Made by a program: the position numbers and the translations under genes. From Sphaerolaimus hirsutus (taxonomy: Eukaryota > Nematoda > Chromadorea > Monhysterida > Sphaerolaimidae), in NCBI GenBank assembly GCA_964036195.1, contig OZ038456.1:22359792-22423791 (forward strand): a DNA stretch of 64,000 bases, written 5' to 3'. Of the stretch, positions 1 through 12,306 are shown piece after piece. Under the pieces are notes generated by a model. It had not been told where the DNA came from and did not search any database. It saw only the letters and a program-made list of their open reading frames with translations. Position 1 is the stretch's first letter. Every line of letters starts with the position of its first letter.

Positions 1-292
1 GTCCCAGACCCTGTGAAAGACACTGTAAAATGTCAAACGTCATGTAAAATATCGTAATGTTATCCTATAGAATCCAAATCTTATGTTTTGGTATCCAAAA
101 TCGTATGTTAACATAAAATGTGATAATATAGAAAAAGATCAGGATACATTACAGGTTTTCTTACATAACAAATGAGATTTTACAGTATCTTTTAGATTTT
201 ATAGGTTCTTTTACATTTTACAAGTTTTTTTTACATTTTACAGGGTCTTTTACATTTTACAGGGTCTTTTACATTTTACAGGGTCTGGGACT
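1..292. repeat. Foldback repeat with TGTAAAATGTC core, cut by window start
   Basis: The left edge starts with a GTCCCAGACCCTGT motif, and the right edge at about 245-292 carries its inverted form, ACAGGGTCTGGGAC. The right arm contains three tandem copies of an approximately 20-bp TTTTACATTTTACAGGGTC unit. Related sequence recurs near 2930-3140, 25070-25225 and 62395-62720. There is no coding potential. The ends do not fit the hAT YARNG rule and no target duplication can be checked because the window begins here. Confidence 0.6.
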
Positions 293-795
293 GGCACCAA
301 AGCTCCATGGCGCCATTCCACCGATCAATAAATAATGCGCACGCACGAAATTCCCAACATTTCAATTCAAGGTCAAAATCTGAACGTGCACTAGACATCA
401 ATGTCCCTCCATCACTTCCCATTATGAGTGCAAATATTATTCACTGAACATCTGTACAAAGTAATCGTAAATACACCTCCATTTTACCACACAAAAAAAA
501 TTACGCACGATCGCGGATAATTATAGATGAGATTCTGATTGATTTCTGTAGTGATCAGATGCACTGATTTGATATCTTCATATTTTTACGATAAGTTTCA
601 TTGGCGGAAAATTTAAAGTATGTGTGTTGCAGTTCATATTTATTTATCTTTTATGACAAAAATATTTTTTTGAATATCACACAAATAAATTTGTAAACAT
701 TTATGCGACTTAAAACCTAGAAATTCAGTTTGTAAACATGGAATAGTCGAAGGACACCGGGTGCCAAATTCTATAAAGACTTAAGGCCCCCGATC

Positions 796-1120
796 ATTTG
801 ATGGAAAAGCGGCATGGCGCTAGCGCCAAAGCAAAAAGCGCCATGGCGCTTTTGGCGCTTTGCGCCATTTTGCTGTGGCGCTGAAGTTTGGAAAAGCGCC
901 ATGACGCTTCTGGCGCTTGGCGCTATTTTTGCCTGGCGACAGGAACAAAGTGCCTGGTGCTGGCGCTTGGCGTTAGCGCCAAAGCAAAAAGCGCCATGGC
1001 GCTTCTGGGGCTTGGCGCCAATTTGTTCTGGCGCCATTGGCGCTCGGCGTTGCGATTCGGAAAAACGCCATGGCGCTTTTGGCACTTGGCGCCAAAGTCC
1101 TGGCGCTTTTTCCATCACTA
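796..1120. mobile_element. GGCGCC-type hAT-like foldback copy
   Basis: The right end is the TIR CTTTTTCCATCACTA (to 1120). The left end near 796 is a decayed form of TAGTGATGGAAAAGC. The interior is an irregular run of GGCGCC, GCGCCA and TGGCGC words that can pair with itself. It matches the well-preserved element at 40524-41429. I see no intact 8-bp duplication around it, so this is an older copy. The overlapping short ORFs on both strands are artefacts of its GC-rich repeats. Confidence 0.6.
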
Positions 1121-1366
1121 CCTCCCCCCCCCCCCGAGAAAGTGCTGAAATTTTGCACACCGTGTCACAAAGCCGTTCACAATTTCACGCGCTTACTCGC
1201 GTGTCGGGCGCCTAAGATAGAATTGGATCTGACCCAAGTTGCCAATTCCGCAAGTGGACAGGTTACAGCTAAGTTGTTAGGGAGGGCCATTAGTCATATT
1301 TGCCAGAAAAATTGGGAGTGTTGTGAAATTCCGTGGCAAATAAAGAGATATTTGCCACTTTTATTA

Positions 1367-2057
1367 CCTATTACCTCGAAATGCCCCCATGGGGGTTTAT
1401 TATTTCGCCAGCAAATTTTGAGGGGGGCGGGGTTAAATCGAGAGGGGGAGGGGCTTATTCGAGGGGGGTCTATTATTCTGCCAGAAATTTAATGAAATAA
1501 CACATAAATACTCCGACGTAGAAAAATGCACCAATGACAGAGACGCAAATATACTGTATTACTTAGAATTACCCTCCCCCCCCCTCGAATAACCCCACTC
1601 AAATTGGGCTGGGGGACAATAAACCCCCCTCGAATTAACCCCCCTCGAAATGGGCTGGGGAAATAATCACCACCTCCTCGAATTACCCGCCTCAAAATGG
1701 GCTTGGGAAATAATAAAAAAATAAAATATTACCGCTAATTTGCATTGCAGCTACACATAGACTAGTTTGTGTAGCTAAATATCTACATTTTTATGTCCAA
1801 ATATATCCTGTTTGAACACATTTATTACTTGTTTTGGGTATGCAAATGCCCACTATTTACTACGACCCTTACGAAAATTACTGACGAAATAATACCCCCC
1901 TCGAATTAACACCCCCTCAAATTTCGTTGGCGAAATAATAAACCCCCATGGGGGTATTTCGAGGGGCGGTATTTTCCCCCAGCTGGATTAGATCTGGGTG
2001 ATTCGACAGAGGGGGTTTATTCAAGGGGGGGGGGGGGGGTAATTCGAGGTAATACGG
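1367..2057. mobile_element. TA-flanked CCGTATTACC MITE
   Basis: The left end is a decayed CCGTATTACCTCGAAATACCC (CCTATTACC at 1367) and the right end is its inverted form, closing with GAGGTAATACGG at 2057 followed by TA. Inside are long C or G runs and alternating TATTATTTCGCCAG segments typical of this family. No transposase is encoded. A non-autonomous element. Confidence 0.65.
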
Positions 2058-3423
2058 TATTCAGTATCATGTGACATGCCACTTTTCTGTCAGTTGTCAA
2101 CTTGCGGAATTGACCCCACACACAGCCTTTAAAAAATACATTCCAATAGCCAACAATGTTGAATAAGTGTCGCAAAATACTACGTCAAAATAACAAAATA
2201 ATACGTCACAAAAATTATCTGTTGGTGTTGGAAATTGGAGTGGGACTGAGGTAAACATCGCAACTGGAGGGTAAAACAAATTTTTCAACAAAAAAACGTG
2301 ACTCGACCTTGAAAAAATGTTCTCGGTTTCGAGTCATCTCTGATTTTATGCAAATTGTTTTGAGGGAACGATGGTGTTTGATTTTATGATGATTTCCGAA
2401 TTACCCATCTGTAAAGTGTAAACGACGACGACCCCCCTGGAAAAAGCGTTTAAATTTTAAGTGTTTTTTTTTTGTAAAATTTCAATTTCTCGAAAGTAGT
2501 TTCGGAATTTTAGAATTTAATTCCCGAATTATCGAATTTTTCTCATAAAATACTATTTTTTATATATTTTTATGGTAAATTTTAGTTAAATCTCTAAGCC
2601 TCCAAGCTTTTTTGTCACAATTTTATATTCCTCCGCCATGACAAAATCAACATTTTATATCAGTTTTTACAGTGTTGTTGCATTTTCAATGAAAAAATAC
2701 AACAAAAAACGTTTCCAATATTTTCTAGAAACATACAATATCATTGAAGATTTTAATGACAAAAGTTGTTTAACCAGCTGAGAAGAAAAAATGAAGATAT
2801 CTATCTATCCTGAATATTTACTGTATTTTAAGCAACTAGACAGAAATAGGAAATAAAAAAACACTCACCTAAAATAAACAGCGCAAAAACGTGTTGGGCG
2901 AGAAGTACAGCACTACTGGGCCAGATCCCAGACACACTAAAGTTTCCTGTACAATGTGAAATATCATGCCAAGTGTCAAAAGTCATGTAAAATTACCTGT
3001 CAGATTTCAAATATCTAGTGTTAAGAACATGTGAAAAACCCTATAAAATGTAAACAACCAGTAAAAATGAAGTAAAATTTAACATTTTACAGTGCATTTT
3101 ACATGACTTTGACACCTTACATAACATTAGACATTTTACACGACTTTTCACACTCCGGAACGGAACAAAATTCCCCGCCAAAGTCACGAAATCGACGCGA
3201 AAATCTGCAAATGCGGCGATAATAAAAATAAAAACACCCTCGGTGAAAATCTGAACGCTGATCGACGAATGGCGACAAATCGTTGAATATCTGCTGACCA
3301 ACGGTGCATAACAAAGTTTTACTATTCAAATTGAAACGCCCCCGCCCTCGGACCGGGTCAGATGTGATATTTTACCGTAATTTTTCGAATAGATTTCGGT
3401 TAACATTGGTACTGCACGCACTA
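2058..3423. other. Gene-free AT-rich stretch with decayed repeats
   Basis: No credible gene is seen. About 2440-2560 resembles the TTCGAA hAT-like family in decayed form. About 2930-3140 holds inverted TGTAAAATGTCAAATGTC words like those at the window start. Short ORFs here have no recognisable domain. Confidence 0.5.
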
Positions 3424-4253
3424 CCGTATTTCCTCGAAATACCCCCCGTCTCGAAATACCCCCCTCAACATGGCCACTATGAATTTATTACCCCCCCTCG
3501 AAATACCCCCCCCCCCGAATTGAGTGTACAGAGAACGAACATTACAAACCTGCGGTTTGTGATTCGGGCAATGCAAAACACACGTTAAAAACAATGGTTT
3601 GTTACGTTAGAACAGTGTTTATGCCATCTACATACTTATATACCGTATTACCTCGAAATACCCCCATGGGGGTTTATTATTTCGCCAGCAAAATTTGAGG
3701 GGGGGTTAATTCGAGGGGGGGGTTTATTCGAGGGGGGGTTTTATTATTTCGCCAGAAAATTTCGTGGAATTCGTAGTAAAGAATACGCTATTTCTTACAC
3801 AAAAACGGTAATAAATGTGAGAATATAGGTTATATTGGGGCTATACATGTACATCTGTACACAAATGAGCGTATAAGAGTAGCTGCGATGCAAATAAGTA
3901 GTAATAAATACATCATGTACATTGCATACATGATGTGCATCATTCCGGAGGGGGGGTATTTCGAGGGGGGGGGGGGTATTATTTCCCCAGCCCATTTTGA
4001 GGGGGGGTTTATTCGAGGGGGGGGGGGTTAATTCAACGGGGGGGATAATTCGAGGTAATACGGTAAGTCCATGACACTTATATATAGCGGTTATTGTTGC
4101 ATTTTTCTACATCTGCGTAGGTTACAGACAACACTTTAGTACTGGAATTTAAAAAATTTCTGGCGAAATAATAAGCTCCCCCCTCGAAATACCGCCCCTC
4201 AAATTCTCACTCTGAAACAATCACCCCCCCGGGGGTATTTCGAGTAAATACGG
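3424..4253. mobile_element. TA-flanked CCGTATTTCC MITE containing a nested relative
   Basis: The outer element opens with CCGTATTTCCTCGAAATACCC preceded by TA (3422-3423) and closes with CGAGTAAATACGG at 4253 followed by TA. It is interrupted by a second family member at 3643-4063. The internal sequence resumes after the inner copy with the family's usual TTGTTGCATTTTTCTAC segment. Confidence 0.75.
3643..4063. mobile_element. Inner CCGTATTACC MITE, nested
   Basis: The termini are CCGTATTACCTCGAAATACC and its inverted GAGGTAATACGG. TA lies on both sides. It belongs to a slightly different subfamily (TTACC rather than TTTCC) from its host element, so it is the later arrival. Confidence 0.75.
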
Positions 4254-4508
4254 TAGTTCACTTATGAAATAAATTTGGTTTAGTGAACTCACAAATCAAC
4301 TTGAAAATAATCTTAGTTAACTGGAATGTATTATTTTTCTCTCCGTCAACTGTAGTTGACGAACGCCTAACTCCAGTAAACCTTGATGTTATTCAAAATT
4401 TACCAAACTTTTTAGTTTACTGGCAATATAATAACACTGTACTCATTTAAATTCCAACTTTAGTTAAAATTAATTCAGATAATTTACAGTGGGGGTGAAA
4501 TGTCCATA

Positions 4509-4966
4509 CCGTATTTCCTCGAAATACCCCCCCCCCCCTCGAAATACCCCCCCCCCTCGTTTGACCCCCTCCCCTCTCGAGACCACAATGAAACAATCAC
4601 CCCCCCCCCTCGAAATACCCCCCAGATTGAGTGTAAAGAAAACGTACATGACAAATACTGCAGTTTGTGTTCTGCGTAGTGCAGAACACACGTTAAAACA
4701 AGGTCGTAATCACGTTAGAACAGTGTTTATGAATACCATCTACGTATTACTATTAGTCTACAGGAGTCTATACATGTCAGTTATTGATGCATTTTTCTAC
4801 CCCAGTGTACATCACAAACGGCGATTTTGTACTTAGATTTCAAAAAATTTCTGGCGAAATAATAACCCCCCCCCCTCGAAATACCCCCCCCCCTCGTTTA
4901 CCCCCCCCCCCCTCTCGGGAGCACTATGAAACAATCACCCCCGGGGGGTATTTCGAGGAAATACGG
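4509..4966. mobile_element. Full-length CCGTATTTCC MITE
   Basis: A 458-bp element with near-perfect inverted ends (CCGTATTTCCTCGAAATACC and GGTATTTCGAGGAAATACGG), each flanked by TA. The interior is poly-C/poly-G tracts around a shared central sequence. Good reference copy of the family. Confidence 0.8.
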
Positions 4967-5227
4967 TATATCAACATTTTCGACAACCACAAAGGTGACC
5001 TAATAAATAAACAAGCGTGTGCAGCACCATTGCAGATCCGGAGTCCGGTCACTAGTTTACGGCAGAAATTTTTCTGAGTCTCGCTTAAATAGTCATCGCA
5101 AATACCGAATTTCTTAGAAATACCACCCCCTCGAAATACCCCCCTGTCACCTATTACTTCCGTTCACTTCCTGGTGAACAGAAACAATCACCCCCGGGGT
5201 GTGAATTCGCGGAAAAAACGGTAGTTA

Positions 5228-5489
5228 CCGTATTTCCTCGAATTACCCCCAGGGGTTTATTTTTTTCAGAGTGAAAATTTTGAGAGAAAAACGTGAAAAA
5301 TGCAACAATAACCACCATTTATAAGTTTTTACCGCCTACTATAAGGATGTAGATGGTATAAACGATGTTCTAACGTAACACAGTAAGTGTTTTGAACGTC
5401 TGTTATGCATTTCCCGGACCACAAATTCATAGTGCCCATTTTGAGGGGGGTATTTTGAGGGGGGGGGGGTGTATTTCGAGAAAATACGG
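5228..5489. mobile_element. Short CCGTATTTCC MITE
   Basis: Inverted ends CCGTATTTCCTCGAATTACC and ATTTCGAGAAAATACGG. A further decayed pair of ends lies just upstream (5105-5222). Confidence 0.65.
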
Positions 5490-5694
5490 TCAGTTACTTA
5501 TCACTTAGAAGTCACTTAGTAATGACCGGTCACTTTTCATCACACTTGACACTACAAAGACGAGGCATTCTATTCAAAGAAATCCGGTGGCATAGTCTAC
5601 TCTAAATGGTCGCCCGCAATTTCCAGCCGCGAATAGTGATTGAAAATGCTATTTAAAAGAATCTAGAAAAATGTCAATCTTATTTTTAAGGCGC

Positions 5695-6935
5695 CCCACA
5701 CACTAGTTAACACAGTGAATTTTTTCTAGTGTCAAGTGGAAAAAGCGTCGCAGTTGACACATGGACGTTTTTTCACATAATTTCCATAAAACCAATGTGT
5801 CAATAGGTTTCGGCAAGTCACCTACATCAAATGTTCAATCAATTTGGGACTAAAGCAACTAAATGGGAAAATGTAACACAATGCATGCGTCACGCTGCTA
5901 CTATTTCTAGTACACATATTAAGTTTTACACTTGTGTCTATTGTTTCAGTTGACACAGCGAATATATGAATGTGTCAACTGATCAAATTTTGTAACATAA
6001 CAGTGACAAATGCATGCGCAGTTGACACAAATGTATGAATGTGTGTGGTTACACATGCAAAATCATGCAAAATGTTACACTTTTCATACCTTTTTTCTGA
6101 GTACTCCTTTTTTCCGCCACTGATTTAAAAATAGCTTTATTAGATGGAAAATAAAGCTATTTGATTAATTTTTGGACAACATATGCAGTAAATGATGGTG
6201 CATAGTTAGAAATTGCTTAGTAGTTGCAAAAAAATCAATTTTAAAGAAGTGTGCACTGCTACAGTTGACACACAGTTTTTGTTACAAATGGGATAGACAC
6301 AAATGAATTTAGGTTATGTAAACAAAACAAAAAATTTAAATTTTTTATTAAGTTTGAGATATCTAATTATTGATAAAAACATTAAATAACAAAACAGTAA
6401 TTTCAGACATATACAAAGGTAGTGGCACTTATTTTTTAAAATTTTATTTCAATTTTTTTTTCAAACTTTGAAATTTTGAGATATCAAACTGGGAGAAGAT
6501 ACTAGTTTGGCTTAAAACAGGTTAGGGTAAATTGCCATGACTGAATTGGCAGAATTGTTAGTTGACAAAAAAATTTTGTCAGTAAATTTTTAGTTGACAA
6601 CATATGTGTAGTATTTGTGCTTACAGAGTAATGTGTAACACTGTGTTACGCTCATGTTACATTTTTTGTGTCAAATAAAAAAAATGTGATCACTTATGTA
6701 ATTTTAAATCGTCTTTTGCATGGATAAAACACAAAGCTCAGGAAATAACATCCTGCATCATTTTTCACATTTTGTGTCTGACACAAATGCTTTTGCAAAT
6801 GTTTGTACTAGCAAAAAATGCAAATGGCAGCCTAAGCTCCGCCCACCAACCCAAAATTAACCAGATGTGTCCACTCACTGTTCAGTTGACACAAGAAAAA
6901 TCTTTTTGATGTGTCAACTAGTGTGCTGGCCACCA
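5695..6935. repeat. Large foldback repeat with TTGACACA words
   Basis: The left edge CACACTAGTTAACACA is matched in inverse by TGTGTCAACTAGTGTG at the right edge. The interior carries many scattered GTTGACACA/TGTGTCAAC words in both orientations separated by AT-rich sequence. There is no ORF of note and no clear target duplication. Confidence 0.6.
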
Positions 6936-8027
6936 AAAGGTGTCACAATTTATTATGACATATAAAATGGAGTAGCTTTGGCAGGATAAAATGGATTTCA
7001 CATGCACCATCAAACATTAGAAATGTCTTAGAAAACATTGCATGAAACATCCTCACGTGGCGGGCGACCCAAACCATAAAAATATGGTGTATTTTTGGTA
7101 TACAATTGAGTCTGCACAGTGTATCAAAATAATCTGATTTGAAGCTCAGATTTTCCAAAAAAATATTTTGGAAAAAAGTTTCCAACCCTAGCCGGGAGAG
7201 ACCACCAGCCGTTGCTGAAATTGAGCCCAATTTCGAGAGGGAAATTTTGAACTGTTTGTTGTTTGTTATGTAGATGGGTTGGGCGTGAAACCGCTTTAGA
7301 GTGAAATGATCATTTTCGTTTTTACGATTCAACGGAATGTAAATACCTACCCACATGACTGTACATGTAAATATTTATGTAAATAGGTCGGTATAATAGG
7401 TAGGAATGAGATGAAACGCGGTTCTGAGATGAAATGAACAATATATCAAAATTACATTATTATTCACATTGATACAATGTGCATGCGCACACAAGTTCAA
7501 CCAAAACTCCGAAAACCCAAAATGCATTTGAGTTTTCTAGAATAAGGTGACCGTCAACTGCAGTTCACGGAGATAAAAAATTATTTATAAAATGAGTTAA
7601 AAGCAGATTTATGAGAGTTCGAAATTTCGGTTGAAAACTAGTGTGCGCAGACACAATGAGTTTACAACTTTCTGTAACACCTTGACCTTATTGTTTACCT
7701 TGTGTTAAAATTGTAAATACAAAATTCACTACCTAACTAAACTAAATCTGATAAACGGATTCTTTCTAGAAGCTGAAAATTTGGGGGACCAGTTTTTGAA
7801 GGAACGATGTCATGAAATGACATAATCAGAATTCTTTGTTTGCGATCTACACGTCATGAAAATAACAATAAAAAGAAAGTATTATAAACTGACATCATTC
7901 TTTTTTAAATACAAAAACCCAGTGAAATTGAATGCCGTATTTTCTCGAAATACCCCCAAGGGGGTTTATATTTCACAGTTGAAGCTTTGAGGGGGTTGAA
8001 CGCAATATGCCCCGTGAAATGTAAATA
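6936..8027. other. Gene-free stretch
   Basis: AT-rich sequence with no feature I can support, except a fragment of the CCGTATTTTCTCGAAATACC family at about 7935-8020. An ORF of 137 codons on the - strand shows no domain, signal peptide or repeat-independent conservation and is not called. Confidence 0.4.
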
Positions 8028-8467
8028 CCGTATTTTCTCGAAATACCCCCAGGGGGTTTATTTTTTCAGAGTGAGAATTTTGAGGGGGGTATTTCGAGGC
8101 GGGGGGTAATTTGAGGGGGGGTGGTTATTATTTCGCCTGAAATTTTTTGCTAATAACGTACGCAGACGTAGAAAAATGCGACAAAAACCAACATGTATAA
8201 GAGTCCTGAGAAAAATGCCTTATATAACTATGCAGATGGTATAAACCATGTTTTAAAACACAATCATTGTTTATAGCGTGTGTTATGCATTGCCCGGGTC
8301 ATAAACCGCAGCTATTGTCATTGACGTTCTCTTTACACTAAATTGGGGGAGGGGGTATTTCGAGGGGGGGTTATTAATTCATAGTGCCCATTTTGAGGGG
8401 GATATTTCGAGGGGGGTATTTCAAGGGGGGGGGGTATTTCGAGGGGGGATAATTCGAGGAACTACGG
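8028..8467. mobile_element. CCGTATTTTC MITE
   Basis: Inverted ends CCGTATTTTCTCGAAATACC and AATTCGAGGAACTACGG, with TA on both sides. 440 bp, poly-C/G interior. Confidence 0.75.
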
Positions 8468-8615
8468 TAGGTACGTATTTTTTGTTTCAATGGTCGTTCA
8501 ATATTTTGCTGGGCATTTTACAGATACAGGGTCTTCTACTCTTCTTGAAGTGGCACCAAATCGAAATGGTAAAAAAGTAATGTAGTATACTCCGGTTACT
8601 TTACACCCTGCACGC

Positions 8616-8903
8616 GTGGTTCCCGCTGGAAGTGTGCCAACGATGGTTAACGGGCGCGAGTTTCAAAATAACATGACAAAGTTGATTGTTATAATAATGT
8701 TTTTCATTAACATATTCACATCGATAATTTTTTACATCTTTTTATGGAAATCGCATGATTTAACAATAATTGGCACACTTCCAACACGAGACATAAATCA
8801 GTGCGAGGGCAGAGTATCACGTACGCCGAGTATATCGGGTGGCGCGAATACAATTTTTTATGGCAATAAATCGGGAGGACCGCAAAAAAGTCGGGTTAAT
8901 TAA
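8616..8903 (+). CDS. Doubtful 95-codon ORF with one hydrophobic segment
   Basis: The reading frame encodes a hydrophobic stretch at about residues 22-44 rich in I, F and L, then a polar tail. I recognise no family. It lies outside the obvious repeats, which is the only reason to mention it. No TATA, splice or poly(A) context supports it. Chance origin in AT-rich DNA is more likely than a gene. Confidence 0.12.
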   Translation: MVPAGSVPTMVNGREFQNNMTKLIVIIMFFINIFTSIIFYIFLWKSHDLTIIGTLPTRDINQCEGRVSRTPSISGGANTIFYGNKSGGPQKSRVN

Positions 8904-9114
8904 ATTGGTGAAAGAATTATGGAGATGCAGAAATTCGCGCGTTTGATAGACAGAAAAATTACGGTTGAAAGAAGAATTTTATTGAATAGAAGAGAATGAA
9001 TGACTATATTTATCGGTGTGTAAAGTAGATAGAGTACACAAAATCATCACAGGGGTCAGTTCACTGTGTGATATCTCATATTTATCACGTGTGTAACTAA
9101 TTGATTCTTATGGA

Positions 9115-9200
9115 TATATTTATTTACTCCGCAGTAACGTATTTACTCCTCATTTTAACGTATTTACTCCGTAGTAACGTGTTTACTCCGCAGTGTGAAA
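9115..9200. repeat. Short imperfect tandem repeat
   Basis: About four imperfect copies of a roughly 20-bp unit reading ACGTATTTACTCCGCAGTA lie in a row. The flanks to 9998 are AT-rich and show no gene. Confidence 0.55.
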
Positions 9201-10509
9201 AATAAATTCGATTTTTCTTGGACATTTCGAATTTTTCCGGCATTTACATTTTCTGTGGAAATGTACACTCTTTTACATTTTCCTGAAAGTATTTTAGTCA
9301 TTGTACTGACAAGTATGGGTAAAAAGTATTTAACATTTTCTTTACTCAGGAGTGCGTAAAAATTATTCTAGACATACAGATACCCTAAATCCAGGAAAAG
9401 TCACAGTTCCTTTTCGTCAGAAGTTTTTGAGGGGGGAGTTATTCGAGGGGGGGTTATTTCCTTCTCAGAAAACATTGACTTCATGCATTGTATGAATGCA
9501 TTCTGTCAACTCATGAAATTACGGTAATTACCTGTTCAACAACAGAAAAAGGTATTTATGTATACACTGCGTGCACATTAGGTACATATCTGTTGTCGCC
9601 GCTGTAGGCTAACATCCTTTCATATTTTTTTATTGTATCGATTACATAACCAGAGGGGGGAGTTATTTAAGAGGGGGAGTTAAACGGAACGGAGTTAAAT
9701 GCTAACAGTGAAGTTAAGATGAAGAGTAAAGTTTTCCTTTTTAATTTGCCACTTGCGGAACTGGCCCCAGTTTATGATATCTTGGTTAAATTCGCTAATT
9801 CATCCAAAACAGGGAAAAGCAATGAAACAAAATATTTTCAAAATAAGCGCCAACACACGAATCATCCATTTAAAAATGCCAAATGTCATGCGAAGTGTCT
9901 AAAGACATGGAAACTGCTCTGGAAAATGGCAAATGTCATGCAAACTGTCTAAATTAAGGGAAATGTCCTGGACAATGACAAATGTCATGCGAAATGTACA
10001 GGGGTGGGCATTTTCAGTTACCGCTGGAAAAACGCGATAGCCTGAGCTACGGTTGTGCTATCACAGTGAAATTTTAACACAATAGAGTACATTCCATAGG
10101 ACACCTATTCTGAAGTTTGCAACCCAAACGGGCACATTTTGGGTGAGTTGTGGAACACACAGTTTTTAGTGTAATTTTGTGACTCGGCGTCACGATAGGA
10201 TAAATCAAGGGTGGCATTTGAGGGGGGGGGGGGTCACTGGCTTTGGCGTCGTCCCAATCTGTCGTACATTGGCCGATTTTGATGCCCTTTGAGTAAATAT
10301 GTTGGGGTTTGGGGTCGGGGCTACGACCAAATTCTTTTTTTTTCTCGAACAGTACCCCAGTCCCGAGATAAAGGGGGTTAAGACACAAAATTACACAAAA
10401 AAACTGTGTGTTCCATAACCCACACAAAATGTGGCCGTTTTGGTTGCAAACTTCAGAATAGGTGTCCTATGGAGTCTACTCGATTGTGTTAAAATTTCAC
10501 TGTGATAGC

Positions 10510-11695
10510 TAATGATGGCAAACAGTCGAAAAAAAAGTATTTAAATTTTTAAGTGTTTTTTCTGAAATGAATTTTCGAATTTTCGAATTTTTCCTAAAAA
10601 TAATTTTCGAATTTCGAATTTAATTTTCGAATTTCGAATTTTCGAATTGTTTTTGGCAATTTTCGAATTTTTTTGGCTAGTTTTCGAATTTTTTCAAATA
10701 ATTTTCAAATCTTTTTGGAAAAATATTGAATCTTAAGCTTTAAACACAGAATTTGGACTGTCTTCATGTTCTGCTCAGTTGTTATGACCTTATTTTAACC
10801 ATAAATTAGCATAAAAAATGGTGGAATGAGTTATGCAAATCAGTGTGCTGCTTCTTCATTTAATTAACACATTGATACATTTAATTCACCAACAGAGCGA
10901 AGGCAATAAAAACAACAATTTAAAAATTGGCGTCAAATAAAATATCAGCATAAAATACAAAATTGGCTTTAAATACCGTATTATTTTTTCAGAGTGGAAA
11001 CTTGGGGGGGGGGGTAAACGAGGGTGGGTATTTCGAGGGGGGTGTATTATTTTGCCAGAAATTTTTCAAAATCCCAGTACTAAATTGTTGTTTGTAGGTA
11101 ACACAGATGTCAAAAAATGCAACAAAAACTGCCTTTTATAAGACTCTATATACTTATATAAGTACGTAGATGGTACAAACCCTGTTCTACACAACACAAT
11201 CATTGTTTTTAACGTGTGTTCTGTGTTTCCCAGATCACAAACTGCATTACGTTCTCTATACACCAAATTGGGGGGGGGGTGGTATTTCGAGGGGGGTTTA
11301 TGAATTAATAGTGTAAATTTTGAGGTGTGTATTTCGAGGGGGGGGATATTTCGAGTAAATACAGTATAAAAAACGGATGTGTCGAAGTCCGCCTCTTCCG
11401 CCATGGAGACATTTCAACGTTTTTTTGTTACGTTTCACTTTTCCATCCGCGCCGCGTATCAATTGTTGATTTATTTAGCACGTTGAACTTAACAGTGTGT
11501 TTTATTGCCTTGAATTCCTTAAAAAATTCGAAAACTATTTTCGAATTTTTGAATTTTCGAATTTTCGAATTTTTTGAAAAATAAATCGATTTTTAAGTGT
11601 TTTTTCTAGGGGCGAAATAAAAATTCGAAAATTCCGAAAAAATTCGAAAATTCGAAAATGTTTTCGAATTTTCGAATCTTTTTTTGCCATCGTTA
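10510..11695. mobile_element. TTCGAA-type hAT-like element (middle of nest)
   Basis: The ends are TAATGATGGCAAAC and TTTGCCATCGTTA. A perfect 8-bp duplication GTGATAGC flanks it (10502-10509 and 11696-11703). The arms are made of TTCGAAAATTCGAAAA-like words, which can fold on each other. It hosts a MITE at 10976-11364. Confidence 0.85.
10976..11364. mobile_element. CCGTATTA MITE (innermost of nest)
   Basis: The left end CCGTATTATTTTTTCAGAGTGG and right end TTTCGAGTAAATACAG are flanked by TA. The interior contains the family's TTTTTCAGAGTGG and GGGGTATTTCGAGG segments. Confidence 0.7.
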
Positions 11696-12074
11696 GTGAT
11701 AGCTCAACCATAGCTCAAGCTATCGCGTTTTTTCCAGCGGTAACTGAAAATGCCCACCCCTGTATGAAGTCATACGTCAGGGCCCAGATTTAATTCTCCC
11801 TACAGATTTGTAGGGTAGGGCGTACGCCCGACAGATTTTTTAAAGTTCAGCCGCATTCAGATTTTATTATATTACAACGGCGATATCACTGAGCATATTG
11901 TTGCTTGTTACATCAGTGCACAAAATGTCACAAACATGAACAAAATTATCAATTCATGCATTAATTATTAATGTGTAATAGCATCATCAAATGTGAGCAG
12001 ATAGTCCAAAAGGATGGTTATTGTGTAAAGTGAAACCATCATGATTTTGATCCATGCTGCATGTTGTACATATG

Positions 12075-12285
12075 CCCAGTGGAGCACATACTTTGCACAG
12101 AATCCTATCTTAATGAATAAAACCTTGTGAGAAATTTGGTCAATAAATTATTTTATAGTAAAAATGAAATATCATGATGAAAAAACTGTAAAAATTTTGG
12201 TTCATTATTCAAATGAGTTATGGTAGATTTCCATGTAAGGTGTGATGCCCACCAAGTTATACCATTGCTTAGTTATTTTACACTT
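12075..12285. repeat. Decayed ACTCGGCGGAC-family palindromic repeat
   Basis: It shares the blocks AATGAATAAAACCTTGTGA, GATGAAAAAACTGTAAA, TTCATTATTCAAATGAG and TTATGGTAG with copies in intron 2 and the 3' flank of the peptide genes. The right edge GTGATGCCCACCAAGTTATAC is a decayed version of the family terminus. Sequence from 11763 to here holds no gene. Confidence 0.5.
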
Positions 12286-12306
12286 TATGCTGATGAATTA
12301 CCATAT

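Larger units (their letters stand above)
9999..11762. mobile_element. CAGGGGTGGG hAT-like foldback element (outer of a three-level nest)
   Basis: The ends are CAGGGGTGGGCATTTTCAG and its inverse CTGAAAATGCCCACCCCTG, fitting the hAT YARNG terminus. About 400 bp of non-repetitive arm sequence (10060-10500) is itself palindromic, including inverse copies of a GTTTGCAACC word. Another element (10510-11695) is inserted near the right end. The 8-bp flanks do not match each other, so the target duplication has decayed or been lost. Confidence 0.7.

Noticed and set aside
771..1215. Overlapping ORFs of up to 133 codons on both strands
   Set aside because: They read the GGCGCC filler of a foldback element in several frames. 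The composition is repeat-driven and no start or domain is credible.
6943..7356. 137-codon ORF on the - strand
   Set aside because: No recognisable domain, signal peptide or splice context. AT-rich chance ORF.
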